64,000 nucleotides of DNA from Aquabacter sp040755535. GTDB lineage: Bacteria > Pseudomonadota > Alphaproteobacteria > Rhizobiales > Xanthobacteraceae. The notes below the pieces were generated by a model. It did no database searches. It saw nothing but the letters and a program-made list of their open reading frames with translations, and had not been told where the DNA came from. A program made the position numbers and the translations under genes. Positions 15,920 to 24,864 of this stretch are shown here, piece by piece; within the stretch, counting starts at the first letter, position 1; each line of letters starts with the position of its first letter. The stretch lies in the NCBI GenBank assembly GCA_040755535.1, contig JBFMAV010000017.1, forward strand, positions 7,184-71,183, read 5' to 3'.

Positions 15920-16858
15920 TCAACCGAGCTGCGACGGGCGTGCCTCTTCGCACGCCTCAAGCGCGCGGAAGAAGATCAGGAAAACGACGGCGAAGAACCG
16001 CGCCATGGCGGTCTGCAAGGCCGGTCCGGCGCGATAGCCCCCGGTGATCGGAACCGCGAAACCGTCCTGCTGGGCGCGGCGCATCAGCCCCATGGCGTGG
16101 GCGCGGGAGATGGAAAAGCGCCGCGCCATTTGCGAGATAGACAGCGGGTCGTCGGCCTCGGGGTGGCTGAGGAGGGAAAACAGCGTGACAAGGCCGGCGT
16201 CGCGCTCTGCATAATCGAACAGAATGGGCGCGAGATCGAAAGCGCGCACGCCTTTGCGGATGGTTTCTGCGAAATAGGCCGCGCAAGGACCAAACAACAG
16301 GCTGGCCGGCAGGGCCGCCGCACGCGCCGCGCGTTCCGGGTCCATATGGGCCATGGCGGCGAACATGCCGTTCCAACGAATGATATGGCTGTCCGTGAAC
16401 AAAGCGGTGGGAGCAAGCCGGCGTTCGCGACGATTCGCAGTGGGCCGGACTTCAAGGTATCCGCCGAACTGCAGGGCCTCCAGGAAGGCCGTTGCCCGGC
16501 CACGGCTACACACGTCATAAGCGGTTACTTCCCGCCGCAGACGCGCGCCCGTAATCCCCCGGCCGTGCGACTCGTTGAAGTGCAGGTCGAGGATAAGGAC
16601 GGCGGTGAGATAGCGTCCACGATCGTTGAGCAAACGATTGCGCAGCCAATTACCCTCGTAACTGAGCACTGAATGCGCCGCCGAGGCGTGCATGGCTTCG
16701 AGAAACCCGCTTTGGCTCATGAGGGCCAGGAGCGCGCCCTCTCCGAAAGTGGCCGCAATGGCAGGGGGCAGAGGGCCGATCGAGGGGATGAATGGAGCCG
16801 CAAGGGCAGGGCTGGTCACGAAGGAGCACCCGAATAAAGTGAAAAACCGCCGGCGCAA
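15920..16858 (-). CDS. Unidentified protein with winged-helix-like segments
   Basis: 312 residues with no family recognised. The N-terminal 40 residues are moderately hydrophobic, but charged and Cys-containing, so a signal peptide is doubtful. Two segments look like helix-turn-helix wings. One is around residues 60-140 (LLNDRGRYLTAVLILDLHFNE, then RLRREVTAYDVCSRGRATAF and a basic RPTANRRERRL wing). A second is at 240-280 (DPLSISQMARRFSISRAHAM, then a GGYRAGPAL wing). The second reads well as a MarR/Fic-type wHTH. A hydrophobic FFAVVFLIFFRAL segment closes the protein. It is divergent from the B12 riboswitch and could regulate locally, but no link is shown. Confidence 0.6.
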   Translation of the reverse strand: MRRRFFTLFGCSFVTSPALAAPFIPSIGPLPPAIAATFGEGALLALMSQSGFLEAMHASAAHSVLSYEGNWLRNRLLNDRGRYLTAVLILDLHFNESHGRGITGARLRREVTAYDVCSRGRATAFLEALQFGGYLEVRPTANRRERRLAPTALFTDSHIIRWNGMFAAMAHMDPERAARAAALPASLLFGPCAAYFAETIRKGVRAFDLAPILFDYAERDAGLVTLFSLLSHPEADDPLSISQMARRFSISRAHAMGLMRRAQQDGFAVPITGGYRAGPALQTAMARFFAVVFLIFFRALEACEEARPSQLG

Positions 16859-16997
16859 TTCGCCCGCATGCGTCAGCTTAGCGATATTAACTCCGCCTGC
16901 CGAGGCATTTTCGGACCGGATGCCGCAATGCGATGGTCGCCGGGGCCGGTCTCCTCCGATGGGATGGCGGCGATTGACGCGGACCGCGTCGCGCGCA

Positions 16998-17180
16998 TAG
17001 GTTCTCTTCGACGGTTCCCCTCACCGGGATCAAAAGGGAACGCGGTGGCCTCGCTTGAGGCCGGAAGCCGCGGCTGCCCCCGCAACTGTAAGCGGCGAGT
17101 CCTTCGTCATCAGCCACTGGGCCTCGGCCTGGGAAGGCGACGATCTGGACGGCGACCCGCGAGCCAGGAGACCTGCCGTC
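16998..17180 (+). promoter_or_regulatory. Cobalamin (B12) riboswitch
   Basis: The order of conserved elements matches the AdoCbl aptamer. GGTTCTC near the 5' end is followed by AAAAGGGAACGCGGTG, CCCGCAACTGTAAGCGG and the B12-box core AGCCACTGGG. GGGAAGGCG and a closing GAGCCAGGAGACCTGCC come next. It lies 118 bases upstream of btuB. A GCGGCC-TTTC-GGCCGC hairpin at 17236-17251 between aptamer and start codon may be part of the expression platform. High cobalamin should reduce btuB and downstream gene expression. Confidence 0.95.
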
Positions 17181-17298
17181 AGCCGTGGTCACGCGCGAGC
17201 ACGTCGGGCGGGGTGTCCTGATGGTGGTTTTCCAGGCGGCCTTTCGGCCGCAGGGGCCTCGTTCGCGGTGACGGACCACTCGTGCCGTCGAGGCCGAT

Positions 17299-19275
17299 AT
17301 GTTTTCGCTGTCCTTCTTCGCCGCCCCCTCCGGGGGGCGCGGCTCGCATTGTCTCGCCGCAAGCTTTTTCCTTCTTTCGCCCGCCTGCGCCTTCGGCCAG
17401 TCCCCCGCCGCCACCGAGCTTCCCGACATTGTTGTGAGCGCCACCGGCATTCCGACGCCGGCGAGCCAGGTCGCGTCATCGGTCAGCGTCGTCACCGCCG
17501 AGGAGATCGATCGGCGTCAACTGCGCACCGTCCCCCAGGTGCTTCAGGCTCTGCCGGGGTTGAATGTGGTGCAGACCGGCGGGCCGGGCGGCCAGACCTC
17601 GGTCTTCATCCGCGGCACCAATTCCAATCATGTGAAGGTGCTGATCGACGGCATCGATGCGGGCAATCCCTCCAGCCCCAACGGCGCCTTCGATTTCGGC
17701 CAGTTGCTCGCCACCGATCTTGCGCGGGTGGAGGTGCTGCGCGGGCCGCAGAGTGGTCTTTACGGGTCCGACGCCATCGGCGGCGTCATCTCCATTACCA
17801 CCAAAAAGGGCGAGGGCCCGCCGAAAGTCTTCGCCTTTGCAGAGGGTGGCGCGCTCGGCACCTTCAACCAGGCCGCTGCGGTGAGCGGCTCAACCGACCG
17901 CCTGTCCTATTCCTTCAACCTCACCCATTTTTCCTCCACGGACATTCCGGTCACGCCGCAATCCCTGGTGCCGCCCGGCTATCCCACCAATCCCAACGCC
18001 TATGACAACTGGACCTATTCGACCCGCCTCGACCTTCAGATGAGCGACGACCTCGCGCTCAATTTCGTCGCTCGCTACATCGACAGCCAATTGTCCTTCA
18101 CGCCGGACATCTATCCCCCGCCGCTGTATGCGGGGATTCCCGCGCCCGAACGCTCCACCAGCTTCGCCCGCATGTTCTTCACCAAGGGCGAGGGCGTCTG
18201 GACGGCCTTGGACGGCGCGCTGGCCACCACATTCGGCGTCAGTTCCATGAACACCTCCAACCCCACGAGCGGGCCGAACACGTCGGTCAACGGCACCTAT
18301 GAGGGCGACCGGCAGGTTTATTATCTGCGCAGCGCCTACGAGCTCGCGCCCGGCCAGACGCTCCTTGCCGGCGTGGAGCGCCGCAACGAAGCGATGACAT
18401 CGACCACCCAATATTCCAGCCTGGATGCAAACACCGGCGACACCGGCGCCTATGGCGAATGGCAGACCAAGCTTGGCGACCGCATCTTCGGCGCCGCCAA
18501 TATCCGCTATGACAGCGACGACGATTTCGGCGACCACACCACCTATCGCATCGCCCCCGGCTTCCTCATTCCGGAGACCGGAACAACGCTTAAAGGCAGC
18601 TACGGCACCGGTTTCAAGGCGCCGACGCTCTACCAGCTCTATGCGCCGCTCTACGGCAACGCGGACCTCCAGCCGGAAGAGAGCACGGGCTACGATATCG
18701 GCTTCGAGCAGCAGGCGTTCGGCGGCAAGGTGACGTTCGGCGCCACCTATTTCCACAACGACATCACCAATCTCATCAGCTACGACCCGGTGACGTACCA
18801 GAACGTCAATATTTCCAGCGCCACCACGCAGGGTGCGGAAACCTTCCTCGCGCTGCAGGTCACGGAGCGCCTGAAGCTTCGGGCGGATTACACCTACACC
18901 TATGTCGTGGGCTATATGCCGCCCGGCACGTCCTTCGGCGCCGCCTGCGCGCCACTCACGCCCGGCACCTGCGCGCCGCTGCGGCGGCCCAACAACAAGG
19001 TGAGTGTCACGGCGGATTGGGCGGCGACGGACCAACTCAACCTGTCCGCGACGCTCATCTATGCGTCGGCCTGGTGGGACATCGTCCGGCTGACCAGCGA
19101 TTATATCGACCAGCCCGGCTATGTGGTGGTGAACCTCGCGGCCAATTATGCCTGGACGCCGAACGCCACTCTGTTCGCGCGGATCGATAACCTGTTCGAT
19201 CAAACCTACGAAAACCCCAACGGCTTCCTGGCGCCGGGCTTCGGCGCCTATGGCGGCGTCAAGTTCACCTATTGA
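17299..19275 (+). CDS. btuB: TonB-dependent vitamin B12 outer-membrane receptor
   Basis: 658 residues. The signal peptide ends near AFGQS. A TonB-box-like segment (LPDIVVSATGIP) precedes the plug domain, which has SVSVVTAEEID, VPQVLQALPGLNVVQ, SVFIRGTNSNHVKVLIDGID and VEVLRGPQSGLYGSDAIGGVISI. The remaining 480 residues have beta-barrel character, with FKAPTLYQLYAPLYGN and NLQPEES-like (ADLQPEES) landmarks and a final aromatic (KFTY). It takes up cobalamin across the outer membrane with TonB energy. It sits directly behind a B12 riboswitch and ahead of btuFCD, so the assignment is firm. It is slightly longer than the E. coli protein. Confidence 0.95.
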   Translation: MFSLSFFAAPSGGRGSHCLAASFFLLSPACAFGQSPAATELPDIVVSATGIPTPASQVASSVSVVTAEEIDRRQLRTVPQVLQALPGLNVVQTGGPGGQTSVFIRGTNSNHVKVLIDGIDAGNPSSPNGAFDFGQLLATDLARVEVLRGPQSGLYGSDAIGGVISITTKKGEGPPKVFAFAEGGALGTFNQAAAVSGSTDRLSYSFNLTHFSSTDIPVTPQSLVPPGYPTNPNAYDNWTYSTRLDLQMSDDLALNFVARYIDSQLSFTPDIYPPPLYAGIPAPERSTSFARMFFTKGEGVWTALDGALATTFGVSSMNTSNPTSGPNTSVNGTYEGDRQVYYLRSAYELAPGQTLLAGVERRNEAMTSTTQYSSLDANTGDTGAYGEWQTKLGDRIFGAANIRYDSDDDFGDHTTYRIAPGFLIPETGTTLKGSYGTGFKAPTLYQLYAPLYGNADLQPEESTGYDIGFEQQAFGGKVTFGATYFHNDITNLISYDPVTYQNVNISSATTQGAETFLALQVTERLKLRADYTYTYVVGYMPPGTSFGAACAPLTPGTCAPLRRPNNKVSVTADWAATDQLNLSATLIYASAWWDIVRLTSDYIDQPGYVVVNLAANYAWTPNATLFARIDNLFDQTYENPNGFLAPGFGAYGGVKFTY

Positions 19276-19276
19276 G

Positions 19277-20119
19277 ATGGGCGCGACCCGCACCCTTTTT
19301 CTGTGCCTCGCCCTCGGGGGCGGCCTTTGGGCCGCCGTCGGCGCACCCGCGCAGGCCGGGGTGCGGGTGGCCTCGCTCAATCTATGTGGCGACGAACTGC
19401 TTCTGCGCCTCGCGGACCGCTCGGACGTCGCGTCGGTCACTTGGCTTGCGCGCGACCCGCGCGGCTCCACGGTGGCGGACCTTGCGCGGACGGTGCCCGT
19501 CAATCGCGGGCTTGCCGAGGAGGTGGCGGCGGAGAAGCCGGACCTCGTCCTTGCCGGCGCCTTCACCACCCGGACCACCACGGCCATGCTGCGCCGCCTC
19601 AACGTGCCGGTGATGGAACTCACGGTTCCCGAGAGCCTGGGCGAAGTCTATGCCCAGATTGAAGCCGTCGCCGCGCGCCTGGGCGTGCCCGAGCGCGGAG
19701 CGCGGATGATTGCGGACATGAAGCAGGCTTTCGAGACCTTGCCCTCGGCCACCCATCCTGCGCCCACTGCCCTCGTCCTGCGGCCAAATGGATTTACCGC
19801 CGGGCGCGGGTCGCTCGCGGACGAAATCCTGACGCGCGCGGGCCTGGACAATCTCGCCGCCCGCCTTTCGCCGGACCGGCTCGGTCAACTGAGCCTTGAG
19901 GAGATCGTCGCGGCGAAGCCCGATCTCGTCATCATCAATGGCGCGGAGGATGCCCCCCCGTCTTTGGCGGACGAATTGCTGCGTCACCCCGCGCTCGCCC
20001 CCTATGCGGCGCAGGGGCGGCTGGTTTCGCTGCCGCCGCGCCTCTGGGCCTGCGCCGGGCCGCAACTGGCCGAGGCCGCGCAGCGGCTTGCGGCGGCCCG
20101 CCGACGGGTCGCGCCATGA
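19277..20119 (+). CDS. btuF: Cobalamin ABC transporter, periplasmic binding protein
   Basis: 280 residues. A signal peptide (TLFLCLALGGGLWAAVGAPAQAG) is followed by the class III binding-protein fold. VRVASLNLCGDELLLRLAD is the classic start of BtuF-like proteins. Next come PDLVLAGAFTTRTT, a long connecting helix and the second lobe (PTALVLRPNGFTAGRGSLADEIL, EEIVAAKPDLVIING). It delivers B12 from BtuB to BtuCD. The ATG lies one base after the btuB stop and the end overlaps btuC by four bases, so all are in one riboswitch-controlled operon. Confidence 0.92.
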   Translation: MGATRTLFLCLALGGGLWAAVGAPAQAGVRVASLNLCGDELLLRLADRSDVASVTWLARDPRGSTVADLARTVPVNRGLAEEVAAEKPDLVLAGAFTTRTTTAMLRRLNVPVMELTVPESLGEVYAQIEAVAARLGVPERGARMIADMKQAFETLPSATHPAPTALVLRPNGFTAGRGSLADEILTRAGLDNLAARLSPDRLGQLSLEEIVAAKPDLVIINGAEDAPPSLADELLRHPALAPYAAQGRLVSLPPRLWACAGPQLAEAAQRLAAARRRVAP

Positions 20120-21099
20120 TGCGCCTCTCCCTCCTGCTCGCGCTCCTCACGCTCGCGCTCATGGCGGTTTCGGTCGCCCTCGGCCCGGTCCCGTTCGACC
20201 TTGCGGCCGCCATCGGCGACCTTCTCGCCGGCCGCCCGACCCTGGAAGCCCTCGTGCTCGCGGACCTTCGCATTCCACGCGCGGTGCTGGGCGCGGCGGT
20301 GGGGTTCAGCCTCGGCCTTACGGGCGCGGCGCTTCAGGGCCTCATGCGCAATCCTCTCGCCGACCCTGGCGTCGTCGGCGTCTCCGGCGCGGCGGCTTTG
20401 GGGGCGGTGCTCGCGTTTTATTTCGGCTGGTCCTCGGTCTTCGCCCTCGCTCTGCCGCTCGGCGGGCTGGTGGGCGCCGGTCTCTCCACCGCCCTGCTTC
20501 TCATGCTCGCCCGGCGAGGGGCCAGCACGGCGACCTTGATCTTGGCCGGCGTCGCCCTCAACAGCCTGGCGGGGGCGCTGACCGCTCTCGCGCTCAATCT
20601 GGCCCCGAGCCCCTATGCCGCTTTGGAAGTGGTGTTCTGGCTGATGGGGTCGCTCTCCGAGCGCAGCCTCCAGCATGTGGGCCTTGCGCTTCCCTTCATG
20701 GCGATCGGCTGGGTGCTGGTGCTCGCGACAGGCCGGGCCATGGATGCGCTCACGCTCGGAGAGGACACCGCGCAGAGCCTCGGCTTCTCGCTCCGCCGCA
20801 CGCGCCTGCTGGTGGTGGGCGGCGCGGCCGCATGCGTTGGCGCGAGCGTCGCGGTGGCAGGTGCCATCGGCTTTGTCGGTCTCGTCGTGCCCCATCTGCT
20901 GCGTCCGCTGATCGGCCACCGGCCCGGCCGTCTCCTGGTGGTGAGCGGGCTCGCCGGGGCCGCGCTGACGCTCGGGGCCGATATCCTGGTGCGACTCATC
21001 CCCACCCGGCCGGAACTGAAGCTCGGCGTGGTAACGGCATTGATCGGTGCGCCGGTCTTCCTCGTGCTGCTGCGCCGCCTGCGGCTCGACGGCGAATGA
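20116..21099 (+). CDS. btuC: Cobalamin ABC transporter permease (FecCD family)
   Basis: 327 residues with about ten hydrophobic helices. It carries FecCD-family signatures: LRIPRAVLGAAVGFSLGLTGAALQGLMRNPLADP, which I split as LRIPRAVLGAAVG and GAALQGLMRNPLADP, then GVSGAAALGAV, GALTALALNL, and the cytoplasmic coupling segment FVGLVVPHLLRPLIGHRP. It forms the membrane channel of the B12 importer with BtuD. The start overlaps the btuF stop by four bases (ATGA). Confidence 0.93.
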   Translation: MMRLSLLLALLTLALMAVSVALGPVPFDLAAAIGDLLAGRPTLEALVLADLRIPRAVLGAAVGFSLGLTGAALQGLMRNPLADPGVVGVSGAAALGAVLAFYFGWSSVFALALPLGGLVGAGLSTALLLMLARRGASTATLILAGVALNSLAGALTALALNLAPSPYAALEVVFWLMGSLSERSLQHVGLALPFMAIGWVLVLATGRAMDALTLGEDTAQSLGFSLRRTRLLVVGGAAACVGASVAVAGAIGFVGLVVPHLLRPLIGHRPGRLLVVSGLAGAALTLGADILVRLIPTRPELKLGVVTALIGAPVFLVLLRRLRLDGE

Positions 21100-21112
21100 G
21101 GAGGCGCATCCC

Positions 21113-21901
21113 ATGATCCTGGAGGCACGCCAATTGACGGTTCGGCGCGGCGGCGCCGACGTGGTGCGGGACCTCTCGCTCGTCGCGCGCCCTGGCGAGA
21201 TGCTGGGGCTGATCGGGCCCAATGGCGCGGGAAAAACCAGCCTGCTGCGGGCATTGTGCGAGCTCGACCCCGTGGCCGAGGGGACGGTCCTCTTAGATGG
21301 CCAACCGGCATCGGATTTCGGCGCGCAACGGCTTGGGCGCACCGTGTCCTATCTGGCCCAGAGCGGGCGCATCCATTGGCCGTTGCGGGTCGAGGAGGTG
21401 GTGGCGCTGGGGCGGCTTCCCCACGGCGAAAGCATCGTGGACGCGGCGGTGCAGCGGGCGATGGGGGCGGCGGACATCCTGCATCTGCGCGGGCGGACAA
21501 CCGGCGCGCTCTCGGGCGGCGAGCGGGCGCGCGTTCTCCTCGCGCGCGCCCTCGCGGTGGAAGCGCCGATCCTTCTGGTGGACGAGCCCGTGGCGTCCCT
21601 CGACCCCTACCACCAGCTTCAGGTCATGGAGGTTCTGCGGGCGACGGCGCGGGGCGCAGTGGCGGTGGTCGCGGTGCTGCATGACCTCACCCTCGCCGCG
21701 CGCTTCTGCGACCGCCTGCTGCTGATGGCGAACGGGCAGTCCCTTGCCGAGGGGGAGCCCGCTCATGTGCTCGCTCCCGCGCGGGTGCGGCGCGCCTATG
21801 GCGTGAGCGTGGAAACCGGGCAGCGCCATGGCGAGCCCTTCATCCTGCCCTGGCGCAGATGCCCGTCGCCGCCCGAAACGCAAACATCTCATGAGGCGTG
21901 A
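21113..21901 (+). CDS. btuD: Cobalamin ABC transporter ATP-binding protein
   Basis: 262 residues with the complete nucleotide-binding domain: Walker A GPNGAGKTS, Q-loop in SYLAQSGRIHWPLRV, signature LSGGERARV, Walker B ILLVDEPV with catalytic Glu, and switch His in AVLHDLTLAA. It energises BtuC. It follows btuC by 13 bases with a good ribosome site (GAGGAGGC). Its last 11 bases overlap an ATG of the next gene, so that gene probably belongs to the same transcript. Confidence 0.93.
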   Translation: MILEARQLTVRRGGADVVRDLSLVARPGEMLGLIGPNGAGKTSLLRALCELDPVAEGTVLLDGQPASDFGAQRLGRTVSYLAQSGRIHWPLRVEEVVALGRLPHGESIVDAAVQRAMGAADILHLRGRTTGALSGGERARVLLARALAVEAPILLVDEPVASLDPYHQLQVMEVLRATARGAVAVVAVLHDLTLAARFCDRLLLMANGQSLAEGEPAHVLAPARVRRAYGVSVETGQRHGEPFILPWRRCPSPPETQTSHEA

Positions 21902-22613
21902 CATGCCCGCTTTCGAGCGGCTGAAGGCCGCCGCCCACGATCCACGCAATGGCTGGAGCCTCGGCGTCTTCGGCGGCATCGCGGAATTCATGCGGGGGAC
22001 CGACGAGCCGGCCCATCTCAGCGAGACGGAGGGCGCGCTGGATCTGGTGACCGATCGCGGCGGCCTGCGCCTGCGCGCCCATCCTGCGGCGATCCTGGTG
22101 GATTACCGCATGCCCTCGCGCCACGAGGCGCGGCGCGTGCGCGCCATCGCCTGCTGCCTGCCTGAGCGCGAGGCGGCCCGCGCCGGCCGCGCCGTCATCA
22201 CCGAGCTGGGCCACGACCGGGACGCGCTGCGCCCGCGCGAGCGCGATCACCTTCTCTTCGATCTCGGCATCGGCCTTGAGGCGGTGGAGGCCTGCGTTCG
22301 CACCAACGCGCCCGATCTCATCGTCGCGCTGCGCGCCGCGCAGGGGCGTGCGTTGTTTGAGGCGGCCGACCTTTTCGGTCCCTTGATCGCGCACGGGCCG
22401 CATCGCGTCTTCATGTCGGCGCTGGGGCGAATCGAGGTGTTTCAACCGATCCCGCCGCCGGACGGACAAAGCCCCGAAGGGCCGCACACCCACGTGCTGC
22501 CGAAGCTCCTGGCGCATCGGCGCACCCATGCGGCGAGCATTCCCATCCCGGACGGCCTCGTGCCCTGCCTCTCGCTCCATCCCCCGGCGGGGGATGCGGC
22601 CGGGCGGGCGTAG
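21891..22613 (+). CDS. Unidentified conserved-looking protein at the end of the B12 uptake operon
   Basis: 240 residues (236 if the second ATG at 21903 is used). There is no signal peptide and no membrane helix. Visible segments include DPRNGWSLGVFGGIAEFMR, an internal RGGLRLRAHPAAILVDYRMP, ERDHLLFDLGIGLEAVEACVR and a His/Pro-rich end (GPHTHVLPKLLAHRRTHA). I do not recognise a named family with confidence. The His-rich end could bind metal or cobalamin, which is speculation. It is translationally coupled to btuD and under the same riboswitch, so a role in corrinoid handling is the simplest inference. Confidence 0.75.
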   Translation: MRRDMPAFERLKAAAHDPRNGWSLGVFGGIAEFMRGTDEPAHLSETEGALDLVTDRGGLRLRAHPAAILVDYRMPSRHEARRVRAIACCLPEREAARAGRAVITELGHDRDALRPRERDHLLFDLGIGLEAVEACVRTNAPDLIVALRAAQGRALFEAADLFGPLIAHGPHRVFMSALGRIEVFQPIPPPDGQSPEGPHTHVLPKLLAHRRTHAASIPIPDGLVPCLSLHPPAGDAAGRA

Positions 22614-22615
22614 GG

Positions 22616-23275
22616 TCAGCGCGCGAGATCGAGGCCCATCTGCCAGAAGTCGGCCTCCAGGCGCGAGGCTGCGGCGAACAGATCGGACAGGTCGCGGAAG
22701 CGGGCCTCCGTCATGGCCCGGGCGGCGAGGGCATCGAGATGGCTCCGCGCGGCGCGCGCCACGTCCTGATACCCCTCGCCGGCATATTCCCCGATCCAGT
22801 CGCGATAGGGGTGGGATGTAAGATCGCCGATGGTGGCTGCCAGCGCCTGCCCGATTTCGGCATAGCCCACCACGCAGGGCGCGAGGGCCACGTGCAGGTC
22901 GAGCAGGTCGCCCGCCGCGCCGCAATCCAGCACGAAGCGGGTATAGGCGACCGTGGCCTGATGTTCGTGCGCCGCGGAAATGTCGGCGCGCGACAGGCCC
23001 CAGCGGGCGCACAGCCGCACATGCAGTTCGGTTTCCTTGAGGATGGCGGCGAGCCCGTCCTGCGCCGCGCAAATATCCTCGAAGGTCCGGCTCTTATAGG
23101 CCGCGAGGCCATAGGCGCGGGCGAACTGGATGAGAAACAGATAATCCTGGACGAGATAGGCGCGGAACGCCGCCTCGCTCAGCGTGCCGTCACCCATCTG
23201 GCGCACGAAGGCGTGGCCCACATAGCTGTGCCACGCCTGCGGGGCCGAAGCTTTCAGGCGGTCGAACAGGTCCAT
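22616..23275 (-). CDS. tenA: TenA-family aminopyrimidine aminohydrolase (thiaminase II)
   Basis: 219 residues, the normal TenA length. The all-helical fold shows FRAYLVQDYLFLIQFARAYGLAAYKS near the N-terminus (split here as FRAYLVQDYLFL and FARAYGLAAYKS), the catalytic cysteine motif ALAPCVVGYAEIG and the C-terminal acidic residue in LEADFWQMGL. It hydrolyses aminopyrimidine products of thiamin breakdown for thiamin salvage. It is convergent with the last gene of the B12 operon with only two bases between stops. It is preceded by a strong palindrome and is probably monocistronic. No thi genes are in the window. Confidence 0.9.
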   Translation of the reverse strand: MDLFDRLKASAPQAWHSYVGHAFVRQMGDGTLSEAAFRAYLVQDYLFLIQFARAYGLAAYKSRTFEDICAAQDGLAAILKETELHVRLCARWGLSRADISAAHEHQATVAYTRFVLDCGAAGDLLDLHVALAPCVVGYAEIGQALAATIGDLTSHPYRDWIGEYAGEGYQDVARAARSHLDALAARAMTEARFRDLSDLFAAASRLEADFWQMGLDLAR

Positions 23276-23301
23276 GGCGCCATCCTGCGCTAAAGCCTCA
23301 C

Positions 23302-23328
23302 CCGATCAGGTTGAATCAAGCTGATCGG
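23302..23328. promoter_or_regulatory. 27-base near-perfect palindrome in the tenA leader
   Basis: Outer arms CCGATCAG and CTGATCGG (8 bp) and inner arms TTGA and TCAA around a single central base, with one G/G (C/C) mismatch between. It starts 27 bases upstream of the tenA ATG. It could be an operator or a leader hairpin. It lacks the CUGAGA core and the other conserved elements of a TPP riboswitch. Confidence 0.55.
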
Positions 23329-23442
23329 TGAAACAGTCTCTAAACTATTGATAGAGAATGCGTGATCCGATGAGCCTGCGGTGCAGGCCGATCGGCGCAT
23401 GCTCTGGGAGGGCAGGCGCGGCGGGACCGCCGCGCCTGGAGA

Positions 23443-24690
23443 TCAGAGCTTGTATTCGTAAAGCAGCCGGGCGCGGATCGTGCCGTCCAGCGCGCGGATG
23501 TCGGAGAGCACGGCCTGGGTGTCCGCCGCCGAGGCATCGGCGTCCAGCACCACATAACCGACATCCGCATAGGTCTCGTAATATTGCGCGGCGATGTTCA
23601 CCGCATGGCGCGCCAGCACCTCGTTGAGGCGCCCCAGCATGCCCGGCACATTGCGCTGGACCTGGATGAAGCGGGTGCCAAGCGGGCGGGCCGGCAACTG
23701 GACCTGCGGGAAGTTCACCGCGCCCATTGTGGAGCCGTTGTCGCTGTAATCCACCAGCTTGCGCGCGACTTCCGCGCCGATCCGCTCCTGCGCCTCCTCG
23801 GTGGAACCGCCAATATGCGGGGTGAGGATGACGTTGTCGAGCCCCTGGAGCGGGGTGACGAAACGCTCCGCATTGGAGCCGGGCTCCACCGGGAACACGT
23901 CCACCGCCGCGCCGCGCAGCTTGCCCGACTTCAGCACATCGGCCAGAGCGTCGAGATCGACCACCGTCCCGCGGGCATTGTTGATGAAATAGGCGCCGTC
24001 CTTCATGGCCTCGAACTCGGCCCGGCCCATCATGTTCTGGGTGGAGGGCGTCTCGGGGACATGCAGCGTGACCACGTCGCTCTGGGCGAGCAGGTCGTGC
24101 AGCGAGCCGGTGGCCTCGGTATTGCCGTGCCGCAGCTTGTCGGTGTGATCATAATAGAGCACCCGCATGCCCATCGCCTCCGCCAGATAGGAGAGCTGGG
24201 AGCCGATATTGCCATAGCCCACGATGCCGAGGGTCTTGCCGCGCACCTCGTGGCTGTTGGCGGCGGACTTGTCCCACTTGCCTTCGTGGGCTGCGTTGGA
24301 GCGCGTAATGACGCGGCGCAGCAGCATCACGATCTCGCCGATCACCAGTTCCGCGACGCTGCGGGTGTTGGAGAAGGGCGCGTTGAACACCGGGATGCCG
24401 TGGGCGCGGCAGGGGTCGAGTTCCACCTGGTTGGTGCCCACGCTGAAGCACCCGATGGCAATGAGCCGGTCCGCCGCTTCCAGAATGTCCTGAGTGATGT
24501 GGGTGCGCGAGCGGATGCCGAGAATATGAACGCCGCGCACGGCTTCCTTCAGCGCCTCGCCGTCGAGGGCCTTGGGCAGGCGCGTGAGATTGGTGTAGCC
24601 CGCCGCTGTCATCAGCTCGACGGCGCTGTCATTGACGCCTTCGAGGAGCAGCACCCGGATCTTGTCCTTGGCGAGCGAAAGCTGCGGCAT
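23443..24690 (-). CDS. serA: D-3-phosphoglycerate dehydrogenase
   Basis: 415 residues from the chosen ATG (MPQLSLAKDKIRVLLLEG), close to the E. coli-type SerA. The catalytic domain shows ILGIRSRTHI, GTNQVELDP, GYGNIGSQLSYLAEAMGM (Rossmann loop), the active-site Arg in INNARGTVVD, Glu in FPVEP and His in LTPHIGGSTEEAQ. A C-terminal ACT domain (VPGMLGRLNEVLARHAVNI) implies serine feedback. It catalyses the first step of serine synthesis. The frame is open 25 codons further upstream, but those residues are low-complexity. It is a single gene with its own leader, which contains an imperfect stem-loop at 24801-24832. Confidence 0.95.
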   Translation of the reverse strand: MPQLSLAKDKIRVLLLEGVNDSAVELMTAAGYTNLTRLPKALDGEALKEAVRGVHILGIRSRTHITQDILEAADRLIAIGCFSVGTNQVELDPCRAHGIPVFNAPFSNTRSVAELVIGEIVMLLRRVITRSNAAHEGKWDKSAANSHEVRGKTLGIVGYGNIGSQLSYLAEAMGMRVLYYDHTDKLRHGNTEATGSLHDLLAQSDVVTLHVPETPSTQNMMGRAEFEAMKDGAYFINNARGTVVDLDALADVLKSGKLRGAAVDVFPVEPGSNAERFVTPLQGLDNVILTPHIGGSTEEAQERIGAEVARKLVDYSDNGSTMGAVNFPQVQLPARPLGTRFIQVQRNVPGMLGRLNEVLARHAVNIAAQYYETYADVGYVVLDADASAADTQAVLSDIRALDGTIRARLLYEYKL

Positions 24691-24864
24691 GGGGGTCTGG
24701 CTGTGAAGCACGATACCGACGTCCTTGGGCGGTGTGGGCGAGGGGCGCAAGCGCCACCCCGCCAATGCGGGTCCTGCCTGCGGACCGGACGCTCCGCGCG
24801 GCGGGCGAGAAAGTAGCGTTTTTCCCGCCCGCGTCCAGGCATGCCCGCGCCGGGGAGGCGTGCG

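Noticed and set aside
17890..19623. 577-codon minus-strand frame across btuB and btuF
   Set aside because: Antisense shadow of well-supported B12 transport genes; no recognisable motif.
23276..23442. TPP riboswitch before tenA
   Set aside because: The palindrome does not fit the aptamer; CUGAGA and the paired helix sequences are missing.
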